Of a stretch of 64,000 bases of DNA, positions 35,618-43,190 are shown in pieces. Under the pieces are notes generated by a model. It saw nothing but the letters and a program-made list of their open reading frames with translations, did not search any database and was not told the DNA's origin. The position numbers and the translations under genes were made by a program. Source of the DNA: JAGOFO01 sp964522105 (lineage in GTDB: Bacteria; Myxococcota_A; UBA9042; DTJE01); NCBI GenBank assembly GCA_964522105.1, contig CAZFVA010000003.1:1-64000 (forward strand), in the 5' to 3' direction. Every line of letters starts with the position of its first letter. Position 1 is the stretch's first letter.

Positions 35618-36823
35618 ATGATGATGTCTGTCAGAAAGTTTTTGTATTCAGCAGTTGCAGTCGCCGTGCTGGGCGGACTGTTTGCCTGCGGTAACAAGAA
35701 GGGCGATGAAAAGGCCGAAAAAAAGGTTTCGACTGATATAAATGTTAAGACGGATATTGTTACAACGTCTGACATTGACACCGTTTTAAGTTACGGCGCT
35801 GACCTGATGCCTTCTGCAAAGATCAGGCTGATTGCGATGATGAGCGATTTCATTGTGTCGTATCCGTGGAAGGAAGGCGATGAGATCAGCAAAAACAGCG
35901 TCGTCGCGGTTATCCGGAAGTCGGGTATTCAGTATGGGCTCGACCAGCTTGGCGCTCAGGGGATCGGCCTGGACGTTCAGATTGCGAATCTGAAAAGTGA
36001 AGTTGCGCGCACGACTGACCTTTTCGGCAAGGGTGTTGCCACGCGGCAGATGCTGGATCAGGTCACGGCTCAATATGAAGCCACTCTTGCACAGAAAAAC
36101 GCCCTGTCGGCCGGAAAGGCGCAGCTTGCTGTTGCAGCCGGAAATGCTGTCGTAAAGGCCCCGGTTGAAGGAATTCTGTCTTCAAAAATGTATGAAGAAG
36201 GCGACATCGCCTCGCCGGCGCTGCCGCTTGGAATCCTTCTGGTCGTTGACCCGCTGAAGCTGGAACTGAAGCTTGTTGAAAAAGATGTCACGCGAGTCAA
36301 GGACGGCCAGACCGTTGAACTGAAGCTTGATGCTTATCCCGGACGTGTTTTTACGGGAACAATTTCCAGGATTTTTCCATACATAGATGGCGCGACGCGC
36401 ACCAATACAGTTGAAGTCAATCTGCCCAATCCCAGGGGTGAAGACGGTCAGCGCGAACTGAAGCCCGGCATGTTCGGGACGGCCAGTCTGGTTGTTGAAC
36501 GCCGGACCGACGTCGTGACAGTTTCTGAAAATGCACTTCTTCTTGATAACAAACTTATAGCGATTCAGAAGGCTGGCGAAGATCTGCGCAAGGCGTTTGT
36601 AGTTGATGATGCAGGTATTGCGCATGAAAGAACGGTCAGGCTTGGTGCCCGCAAGGGCAGTTCCTGGGAAATTCTTGATGGTCTGAAGGTCGGCGAAAAG
36701 ATTGTTACCCGCGGGCAGCATGGTTTAAGCGACGGTAAGAAGGTTGTTGTTGTTTCATCTGTTGGCGACGAAGACAAGGCTGTTCCTGCGGCCACGACAA
36801 CTGCTGTCGAAGCATCTAAATAG
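35618..36823 (+). CDS. RND efflux periplasmic adaptor (membrane fusion protein), lipoprotein
   Basis: 401 residues. Signal SVRKFLYSAVAVAVLGGLFAC with lipobox LFAC. A short charged linker (GNKKGDEKAEKK) precedes the lipoyl/barrel-sandwich halves (DFIVSYPWKEGDEISKNSV and VVKAPVEGILSSKMYEEGD), an alpha-hairpin with RTTDLFGKGVATRQMLDQV, and a beta-barrel (VELKLDAYPGRVFTGTISRI). Three in-frame ATGs lie close together (35618, 35621, 35624); the second or third is better spaced to GAGG at 35611. First gene of a tripartite operon with the pump and TolC genes downstream. Confidence 0.9.
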   Translation: MMMSVRKFLYSAVAVAVLGGLFACGNKKGDEKAEKKVSTDINVKTDIVTTSDIDTVLSYGADLMPSAKIRLIAMMSDFIVSYPWKEGDEISKNSVVAVIRKSGIQYGLDQLGAQGIGLDVQIANLKSEVARTTDLFGKGVATRQMLDQVTAQYEATLAQKNALSAGKAQLAVAAGNAVVKAPVEGILSSKMYEEGDIASPALPLGILLVVDPLKLELKLVEKDVTRVKDGQTVELKLDAYPGRVFTGTISRIFPYIDGATRTNTVEVNLPNPRGEDGQRELKPGMFGTASLVVERRTDVVTVSENALLLDNKLIAIQKAGEDLRKAFVVDDAGIAHERTVRLGARKGSSWEILDGLKVGEKIVTRGQHGLSDGKKVVVVSSVGDEDKAVPAATTTAVEASK

Positions 36824-36853
36824 GCGGGACGAAGCGTCCATGGAGATAGAATC

Positions 36854-39502
36854 ATGAAGTTGTCCGAAGTATCAGTCAGGAGAGGCGTCACCTTCCTGAT
36901 GCTGTATTTGATGATAGTCGGGTTCGGGATGTTTTCGCTGTCCAGACTGCGCCTTGACCTGTACCCCGACATTTCGTTCCCTGTAGTTCTTACGATTGTC
37001 GAGTACACAGGCGCGAATCCTAATGATATCGAGACGTTGATTTCCAGGCCCCTCGAGGAAGCGGTCGCAGCTGTCGATGGTGTAGTGTCAATCAAGTCTG
37101 AATCGAAGCAGGGTATAAGCCTTGTGACGATTGAGTTTGACTGGGGCTGCGACATGGAACAGGCCGAGACAGATGTCCGGCGTGCCATCGAAATGGTCAA
37201 GGGATTTTTGCCTGAAGATTCGAAAGCCCCGATTATCTTCGCGTTTGATCCTTCCCTGCAGCCGATCGTAATGATGACCGTATCGGGTCCGTACCCGCTG
37301 GATGAGCTTCGCAATATCGCCGATGACGAGGTTTCCCCTCTTCTGGAGCGTCTTGACGGTATCGCGTCGGCCGAGGCTGCCGGTGGTCTGAAGCGTCAGA
37401 TTCATGTAACTCTGGATCCGGCCAAGATCGAAGCGTACAAACTGGACGTCAGCGCTGTCATGGGCGCCGTGTACCTTGGTAACAGTCAGCAGCCGGGCGG
37501 ATATGTCGAGCAGGGTTCGCTTGAATTCGACATTCAGACACTTGGAAAGTACAAAAGCGTCGAGGAGATCGGGCAGGTTGTCGTTGGTGCCCGCGTGACC
37601 GCAGTCGGGCAGATGCAGCCGATTCAACTGAAAGAAGTTGCGTCGGTGGAAGACGGCTTCATTGANNNNNNNNNNNNNNNNNNNNNNNNNNNNNNNNNNN
37701 NNNNNNNNNNNNNNNNNNNNNNNNNNNNNNNNNNNNNNNNNNNNNNNNNNNNNNNNNNNNNNNNNTGTTTCGCGCTGACAGTTTCGCTGGTAGTCGCGCT
37801 GACTTTCATTCCCCTTTCAGCTTCCAGGTTGTTGTCCGGGCCAAGGGCAGAACGGCTTCTGGCAAGGGCCAATATCAAGCAGGAAAAGAATCTTGGTGGA
37901 ATGTACAAGGCATATGGCCGGGCACTGGACTGGAGCCTGGCGCATCGCTGGGCGGTCGTTTTGACGGTCGTTGGCATGCTGGCAGTTACCGGTGCCATGT
38001 TTACGGTGATGCCGACCGAATTCATTCACTCGGACGATGACAGCTTCCTGTACGTTTCGGTCGAAGCCCCGGTCGGGACGGCGCTTAATGAAACGTTCAA
38101 GACACTGAAAGAAGTGGAAAAAAAGGTTGCCGAGATAGTTCCCCCGGAAGACCGTAAGCTTATTGCCGTTGATGCCGGCGTCGGTGAAGGATTCACCGCA
38201 ATCATGTCCAAGGGTATTCATGCCGGGTCAATTCGAGTGCCGCTCGTTTCGCCCGACTTCCGCAAGACGTCACTTCAACAGTATCAGGACAAGCTTCGTG
38301 ACGGACTTAGCGGGTTTCCCGGCGTCAAGGTGACTGTTGGCAACCCGTTTAACTTCATGGGCGGGGAAGGCGACGTTGAAATCCAGATGCGTGGATATGA
38401 TCTCGACCTGCAGCGCGAGACAGGCCTTGCCCTTCAGGAAGCGTTGAAAGCCATTCCCGACCTTGGCGAAACGGTCTTCTCGATGTCGGTTCAGAAGCCG
38501 CAGATGGAGGTCAATTTTGACCGCCTGAAGCTGGCTGCGCTGGGCCTGTCTTCGGGAAACATCAGTCAGGCCGTTTCACTGGCATTTCAGGGCAGGACAG
38601 TTGCCAGATATTCTGATGGCGGAGATGAATTCGATATCTTCCTGCGGTACGACGAAGCGCACCGTAAGGATTCGAATTTCCTTAGAAGTATGCCGATAAT
38701 GACGCCGACCGGTGGCACCGTGCCACTCGGCAATATTGCCGATGTCGATGCCCGGCTCGGACCGGTTGACATCACCAGACTGGACCAGGAACGCTATACG
38801 AAGCTGAATATCTATTTGAAAGAGACGTGGACCGATGAATCCGGTGCCGTCCATAAAAAAGACATGGGTTCGGCGATCGCCAAAATAACCGCTGTCATCG
38901 AAAAGAATGATCTTCCAGACGGATTTTCGTACAAGGTCGCCGGTTCGGCCGAGGATTTCCAGAAGTCGTTCAAGTACCTCGGCTATGCCCTGGCAGTGTC
39001 GGTTGTACTGGTTTTCATGGTCATGGCCAGTCAGTTTGAATCGCTGCGCGAGCCGTTCATCATCATGTTTACAGTTCCGCTGGCAGGCATCGGAGTCGTC
39101 ATAATGTTTGCCATCACTCAGACGGCAATCGATATTTCAGCCCTCATAGGCATCATCATGCTTGTCGGTATTGTCGTTAACAACGGCATCATCATGGTTG
39201 ACGCCGCGAATCAGATTCGCGAAGAGGAACAGGGACGCGGGCGGACTGAAAGTATTGCTCTTGCAGGAAGACAGAGACTTCGGCCGGTTCTGATGACGTC
39301 CCTGACGACGATTCTGGGCATGGTCCCGATGGCTCTCGGTTTCGGCGAGGGCGCTTCATCGTGGGCAGGCATGGCCAAGGCCGTTATCGGTGGTTTGACG
39401 ACGGCGACGTTCATGACGCTTTTCGTGGTTCCAATTATGTATACCGTTTTTGCCAGAAAGAGTCTGAAGCGCGAAACGAAGGTTTTCACTGCCAATGAGT
39501 AA
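36854..39502 (+). CDS. RND multidrug efflux permease (HAE1/AcrB-like), interrupted by an assembly gap
   Basis: Proton-driven inner-membrane pump of a tripartite efflux system. The first 270 residues (MKLSEVSVRRGVTFLMLYL, then the porter domain) and everything from residue 305 are present. Membrane-helix motifs after the gap include CFALTVSLVVALTFIPLSAS and SALIGIIMLVGIVVNNGIIM; KPQMEVNFDRLKLAALGL is a porter segment. AcrB-type proteins are about 1030-1050 residues, but this frame gives only 848 real residues plus 34 unknown. So the 100-N gap at 37666-37765 probably hides about 170-190 codons (about 0.5 kb), including the TM4 region with the proton-relay Asp residues, which therefore cannot be checked. 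Confidence 0.92.
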   Translation: MKLSEVSVRRGVTFLMLYLMIVGFGMFSLSRLRLDLYPDISFPVVLTIVEYTGANPNDIETLISRPLEEAVAAVDGVVSIKSESKQGISLVTIEFDWGCDMEQAETDVRRAIEMVKGFLPEDSKAPIIFAFDPSLQPIVMMTVSGPYPLDELRNIADDEVSPLLERLDGIASAEAAGGLKRQIHVTLDPAKIEAYKLDVSAVMGAVYLGNSQQPGGYVEQGSLEFDIQTLGKYKSVEEIGQVVVGARVTAVGQMQPIQLKEVASVEDGFIXXXXXXXXXXXXXXXXXXXXXXXXXXXXXXXXXXCFALTVSLVVALTFIPLSASRLLSGPRAERLLARANIKQEKNLGGMYKAYGRALDWSLAHRWAVVLTVVGMLAVTGAMFTVMPTEFIHSDDDSFLYVSVEAPVGTALNETFKTLKEVEKKVAEIVPPEDRKLIAVDAGVGEGFTAIMSKGIHAGSIRVPLVSPDFRKTSLQQYQDKLRDGLSGFPGVKVTVGNPFNFMGGEGDVEIQMRGYDLDLQRETGLALQEALKAIPDLGETVFSMSVQKPQMEVNFDRLKLAALGLSSGNISQAVSLAFQGRTVARYSDGGDEFDIFLRYDEAHRKDSNFLRSMPIMTPTGGTVPLGNIADVDARLGPVDITRLDQERYTKLNIYLKETWTDESGAVHKKDMGSAIAKITAVIEKNDLPDGFSYKVAGSAEDFQKSFKYLGYALAVSVVLVFMVMASQFESLREPFIIMFTVPLAGIGVVIMFAITQTAIDISALIGIIMLVGIVVNNGIIMVDAANQIREEEQGRGRTESIALAGRQRLRPVLMTSLTTILGMVPMALGFGEGASSWAGMAKAVIGGLTTATFMTLFVVPIMYTVFARKSLKRETKVFTANE
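37666..37765. other. 100-N assembly gap inside the RND pump gene
   Basis: Exactly 100 N, a placeholder length. Comparison with family size says the true insert is about 0.5 kb. Confidence 0.95.
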
Positions 39503-39530
39503 CCGGGGCAGGCCGTGCATGGAGTTTATT

Positions 39531-41003
39531 ATGAGATATCAAGCAGTTGCTTTTGCAGGCGCCTTTGCCGCGCTGATGGTGCTTGTTTCGCCTGTCGTCA
39601 ATGCAGGTGAAAGCATGAACAGTTTTGACACCCGGTCTTTCCTGCCGGAAGTCAACGATGCGATCGGGGTTCTTCCGGTAACTGCGCCAGGTCCTGAAGT
39701 GTCGCTTGATCAGGCGATCAGGATGACCGGAAAAAGGAACGTGACCCTTGAAATGATGCGGGCCGAGGTCGAAAAGGCCCACTGGCAGATGGCCACGTCA
39801 TGGGCGCTCGTCATGCCGATGGTGACGGCCGGACTGGACTACGTCAGGGCAGATCATTCAGACGTCATGAATTTTGACGTCGGCGCGATGTTGAAGCCCT
39901 ATCTGGAAAACATAATTGTTCCCTGGCCTGAAACTACGTCCGAACCGACCGTCATACGGCGCGTTGATGACCTGAAAGGTTCAATAACTGTCGCCATGTC
40001 GCTTATCAATGTGCAGTCATGGTTTACCATTTCAGCAGCCAGGGTCGGCGACGATCTGGCAAAGCTTTCGTACGGGCAGGTTCGTGAGCAGTTATTTTCC
40101 GGCGTCACTCAGGCATATCTGGCCGCGCTGATGACGAAGTCTGTCATCGGCCTGCAGGAATCTCAGGTTATGTCGGCCGCGCATCATCTTGATTTTGCGT
40201 TGAAGCGTTTCAAGGCAGGTTCCGGTCTGAAGATTGATGTCGTGCGGGCTGAAGCTGATCTGGTGCAGGCGCGTCAGCAACTGATTAATGCTCATCTGTC
40301 GTACGAATCGGCGCGCGACGCGCTCGGTCTGCTTTCAGGCATGGGCGGCCTTCCTGTTCCGCTTCCGGCGCCGTCGCTGGCAGTATCCGGCATGTCTGAT
40401 GAAAACATGGTTCAGGCCGCATTGTCCGACAGGTATGACGTCAAGCTGAGCGCCGCCGGACTTAAATTTGCGAAGAAGGATTTCGGGATGAGCTGGGCTG
40501 CTTACCTGCCTACCGTCAGTGGCGGATGGGCCGGTTCCTACCAGTTCACGGAGCCTGCTTCGCTTGGTTCGATCGACAAGTCACGCTGGAATCTGTTCCT
40601 TGGTGTTGATGTCCCGATTTTTGAATTTGCGAAGATAGGTTCCATCAAGCAGAAGAAGTTTGCGAAGCAGATCGCCGAGTTCAAGCTTGAAGACACGAAG
40701 CTTGCTGTTGCCCGTGAAGTTCGAGAAGCCAGCAGGCAGTATCGGACTGCGGTTGCGAACCTTGAAATTGCTGGAAAGCAGGCCGAGCTTGCGACCGAAG
40801 CGCTCAGTCTGGTCGAGGCCGCTTATCAGGCCGGTGCCGGATCTTCGCTGGAGGTCACAGACGCCAGACGAAACAAATCGGGGGCGGATGTCGGGGCACT
40901 GACCGCACGACTGAAGGTTGAAATGGCCTTGCTGGCGCTTCATGTTGCGACCGGAAAGAAGGTAACGGATCTGTTTGGCGTATCCGGTTCAGATGACCAG
41001 TAG
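39531..41003 (+). CDS. TolC-family outer-membrane efflux channel
   Basis: 490 residues. Signal peptide MRYQAVAFAGAFAALMVLVS, cut near VNAGES. The mature protein has the two OEP repeats: VSLDQAIRMTGKRNVTLEMM and the long-helix pairs (FKAGSGLKIDVVRAEADLVQ and, near the end, AYQAGAGSSLEVTDARRN). Forms the trimeric channel through the outer membrane together with the adaptor and RND pump. The start at 39531 is set by GGAG at 39521-39524 and the signal peptide; the pump stop is 28 bp upstream. Confidence 0.88.
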   Translation: MRYQAVAFAGAFAALMVLVSPVVNAGESMNSFDTRSFLPEVNDAIGVLPVTAPGPEVSLDQAIRMTGKRNVTLEMMRAEVEKAHWQMATSWALVMPMVTAGLDYVRADHSDVMNFDVGAMLKPYLENIIVPWPETTSEPTVIRRVDDLKGSITVAMSLINVQSWFTISAARVGDDLAKLSYGQVREQLFSGVTQAYLAALMTKSVIGLQESQVMSAAHHLDFALKRFKAGSGLKIDVVRAEADLVQARQQLINAHLSYESARDALGLLSGMGGLPVPLPAPSLAVSGMSDENMVQAALSDRYDVKLSAAGLKFAKKDFGMSWAAYLPTVSGGWAGSYQFTEPASLGSIDKSRWNLFLGVDVPIFEFAKIGSIKQKKFAKQIAEFKLEDTKLAVAREVREASRQYRTAVANLEIAGKQAELATEALSLVEAAYQAGAGSSLEVTDARRNKSGADVGALTARLKVEMALLALHVATGKKVTDLFGVSGSDDQ

Positions 41004-41030
41004 GCGGGTGGGACTTTCCGTGGGGGTGCG

Positions 41031-41747
41031 ATGATGGAATCTGCGGCAGGAATCAGAATTCTGCTGGTTGAAGACGATTTCAAGCTGGCGGCGCTGGTTT
41101 GCGAATTTTTGACTTCCAAAGGTTTCACCGTTGATGTAGAGCCCCGTGGCGACAAAGCCCCTGACCGAATTATTGATGAAAATCCAGATCTTGTGATTCT
41201 TGACCTGATGCTTCCCGGGATGGATGGGCTGTCTGTGTGCCGAAAGGTCAGGCCGGTTTATCCGGGTCCGATAATGATGCTGACTGCCTTGAGTGATGAA
41301 GTTGACGAGATTGTCGGTCTTGAGGTCGGTGCTGATGACTACGTCGCCAAACCGGTGAAACCAAGGCTGTTGCTTGCCAGAATTCAGAATCTTCTGCGAC
41401 GGACCAATGTGACCGTTGAAGAGAAGCCGATTCACGCGGAAAAGTTGATTGTTGTAGATAATCTGCTGATTGATCCACGGCGGCGCGCGGTCGAACTTGG
41501 GTCGCGGGAACTTGAGCTGACGACCGCTGAATTTGATCTTCTGTACTATCTTGCCGAGAGGGTCGGGCAGGTCATCGAACGTGACACGATTTACCGTGAT
41601 CTGCGCGGTATCGAGTGGGACGGACTTGACCGGTCGATCGACCTGCGGATTGCCAGGCTGCGTGCCAAGATTGGTGATGACGCCCGTCACCCGGGGCGAA
41701 TCAAGTCGGTGCGTGGTTCAGGCTATCTTCTGGTTGAAAAGCCATGA
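41031..41747 (+). CDS. OmpR/PhoB-type response regulator
   Basis: 238 residues. N-terminal receiver domain with acidic pair EDD (ILLVEDDFKL), phosphoacceptor in VILDLMLPGMDGL and Lys at DDYVAKPVKP. C-terminal winged helix of the OmpR type (RELELTTAEFDLLYYLAERV, then RSIDLRIARLRAKIGDD). Overlaps the histidine kinase by 4 bp (ATGA). Its position directly after the TolC gene suggests it regulates the efflux operon. Two in-frame ATGs (41031, 41034) follow a weak GGGGGTG site. Confidence 0.95.
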   Translation: MMESAAGIRILLVEDDFKLAALVCEFLTSKGFTVDVEPRGDKAPDRIIDENPDLVILDLMLPGMDGLSVCRKVRPVYPGPIMMLTALSDEVDEIVGLEVGADDYVAKPVKPRLLLARIQNLLRRTNVTVEEKPIHAEKLIVVDNLLIDPRRRAVELGSRELELTTAEFDLLYYLAERVGQVIERDTIYRDLRGIEWDGLDRSIDLRIARLRAKIGDDARHPGRIKSVRGSGYLLVEKP

Positions 41748-43063
41748 AGAAATTTTTCCTGAGTAATTTTTGGGCCTTATTTATTGCAATCCTGCTTTCG
41801 ATGGCGGCCATCAGTCATATCGGCGTGATGTCCGTTTTCCGGCAGACTGAAAAGGACCCGAGTTCGACCATCAAGTTCAGTACTTCGCTGCTTTCAGAAA
41901 AGATTGAAGGGCTGTCGGCAGCCGAGATTGACCCATACTTACGCCAGATGGAACAGAATCTCGGTGCAAAAATGGTGATGCTTGGTCTGGATGACAAGTC
42001 TCTGCCGGATGATCTTAACCATGATCTGGCAAGATCCGGGGTGGCCGTAAGAATGACCAGGTCCATGTTTAATCATGGCGTGACAATTTATGTGCCGGTA
42101 GAGATCAATGGCGCCCGGAAGGTCGTTGTGGCCGGTCCCGTGGAACGACCGTACAGTCCTGACTTTGAAGCCTACCTTTATATGGCGTTGCTGGTTCTTA
42201 TAATTCTGATTCTGTCTTCGCTGATGGTGTCCCTGCCGATGTTGAAGCGGCTGCGGGTACTTGAAAAGACGGCCAGGCAGATTGCAGATGGCGACCTTGA
42301 TGCCCGTGTGCCTATTCCTTCAGGCGATGGATTGGTAGGGTTTGTTGCGCTGCAGTTCAACAGGATGGCCGGACGTATCGCGCAGTTGATGGCGTCCCAG
42401 AAGATGATTTTGCAGGCCGTTTCCCATGAACTGCGGACTCCGACCGCCAGGATTAGATTCGGGCTGGAAATGCTTGAATCTGTTGATGATCCTGTAGAGC
42501 GCCGGCGGCGGCTTGATGCGATTGATGAAGACTTGACTGATGTCGATGACCTGGTGGAAGAGCTGCTGCTGTTTAACAAGATGGAAGCACTGGGCCAGAA
42601 TATTGAAAAGTCGGTCATCATGGTCGCGCCGCTGATTGACAAGCTTGTGGAAAAGCGGGTGTTTCTGCGGCCCGGCATTGAAGTGACGGTTGATATGGCG
42701 CGCAATGATCCGGCCGGCCTTGCGGTTCTGGCCGATCAGAGGGCATTTGCGCGGGCTATCGGCAATCTTCTGTCCAATGCCCTGAAGTTTGCCGCAACCA
42801 GGGTTCAGATTGTTGTCAGGAAAGCTCCGGGCGCCCTCGAAATTTCCGTCTGTGATGATGGTCCCGGTGTTCCGCTTGCCGAAAGAATCAGCATTTTTGA
42901 GCCATTCAAACGCCTTGACGACAGTCGCAATCGTGAATCGGGTGGCGCCGGTCTGGGCCTGGCGATAGTGTCTACGATAATTGCTTCCCATGACGGACGC
43001 GTTGAAGTCGGCGATGCCACAATTGGCGGTGCGCGCTTCACGACCTGGTGGCCTGCCCCGTAA
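41744..43063 (+). CDS. Sensor histidine kinase of the efflux two-component system
   Basis: 439 residues. A short N-terminal tail, one helix at about 12-30, a roughly 110-residue periplasmic sensor, a second helix near residues 145-165 (YLYMALLVLIILILSSLMVS), HAMP (LARQIADGDLDARVPIPS-like stretch), HisKA with phosphoacceptor His in AVSHELRTPTARIRFG, and HATPase with the N box RAIGNLLSNALKF, G1 DDGPGVP and G2 GGAGLGLAIV. Overlaps the regulator as ATGA, so the two are translationally coupled. Likely senses envelope stress or a pump substrate (inference). Confidence 0.95.
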   Translation: MKKFFLSNFWALFIAILLSMAAISHIGVMSVFRQTEKDPSSTIKFSTSLLSEKIEGLSAAEIDPYLRQMEQNLGAKMVMLGLDDKSLPDDLNHDLARSGVAVRMTRSMFNHGVTIYVPVEINGARKVVVAGPVERPYSPDFEAYLYMALLVLIILILSSLMVSLPMLKRLRVLEKTARQIADGDLDARVPIPSGDGLVGFVALQFNRMAGRIAQLMASQKMILQAVSHELRTPTARIRFGLEMLESVDDPVERRRRLDAIDEDLTDVDDLVEELLLFNKMEALGQNIEKSVIMVAPLIDKLVEKRVFLRPGIEVTVDMARNDPAGLAVLADQRAFARAIGNLLSNALKFAATRVQIVVRKAPGALEISVCDDGPGVPLAERISIFEPFKRLDDSRNRESGGAGLGLAIVSTIIASHDGRVEVGDATIGGARFTTWWPAP

Positions 43064-43083
43064 ATATCATTTTTGTTATTCTT

Positions 43084-43092
43084 TGCTATATT
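43084..43092 (+). promoter_or_regulatory. extended -10 promoter candidate for the 902-residue lipoprotein
   Basis: TGCTATATT at 43084-43092: a TGn extension and a TATATT -10, in an AT-rich stretch (43061-43100) just after the kinase stop and about 100 bp before the next ATG. No strong -35 hexamer. Confidence 0.4.
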
Positions 43093-43190
43093 TAATACAA
43101 TCCCTCAACGTGACAGAATCAGGTCGGAAAACGCCTGATGAGTGCGTTACAGGCTTAATGCCTATTTCCAAAATCCGGATGAGGTGTTTG

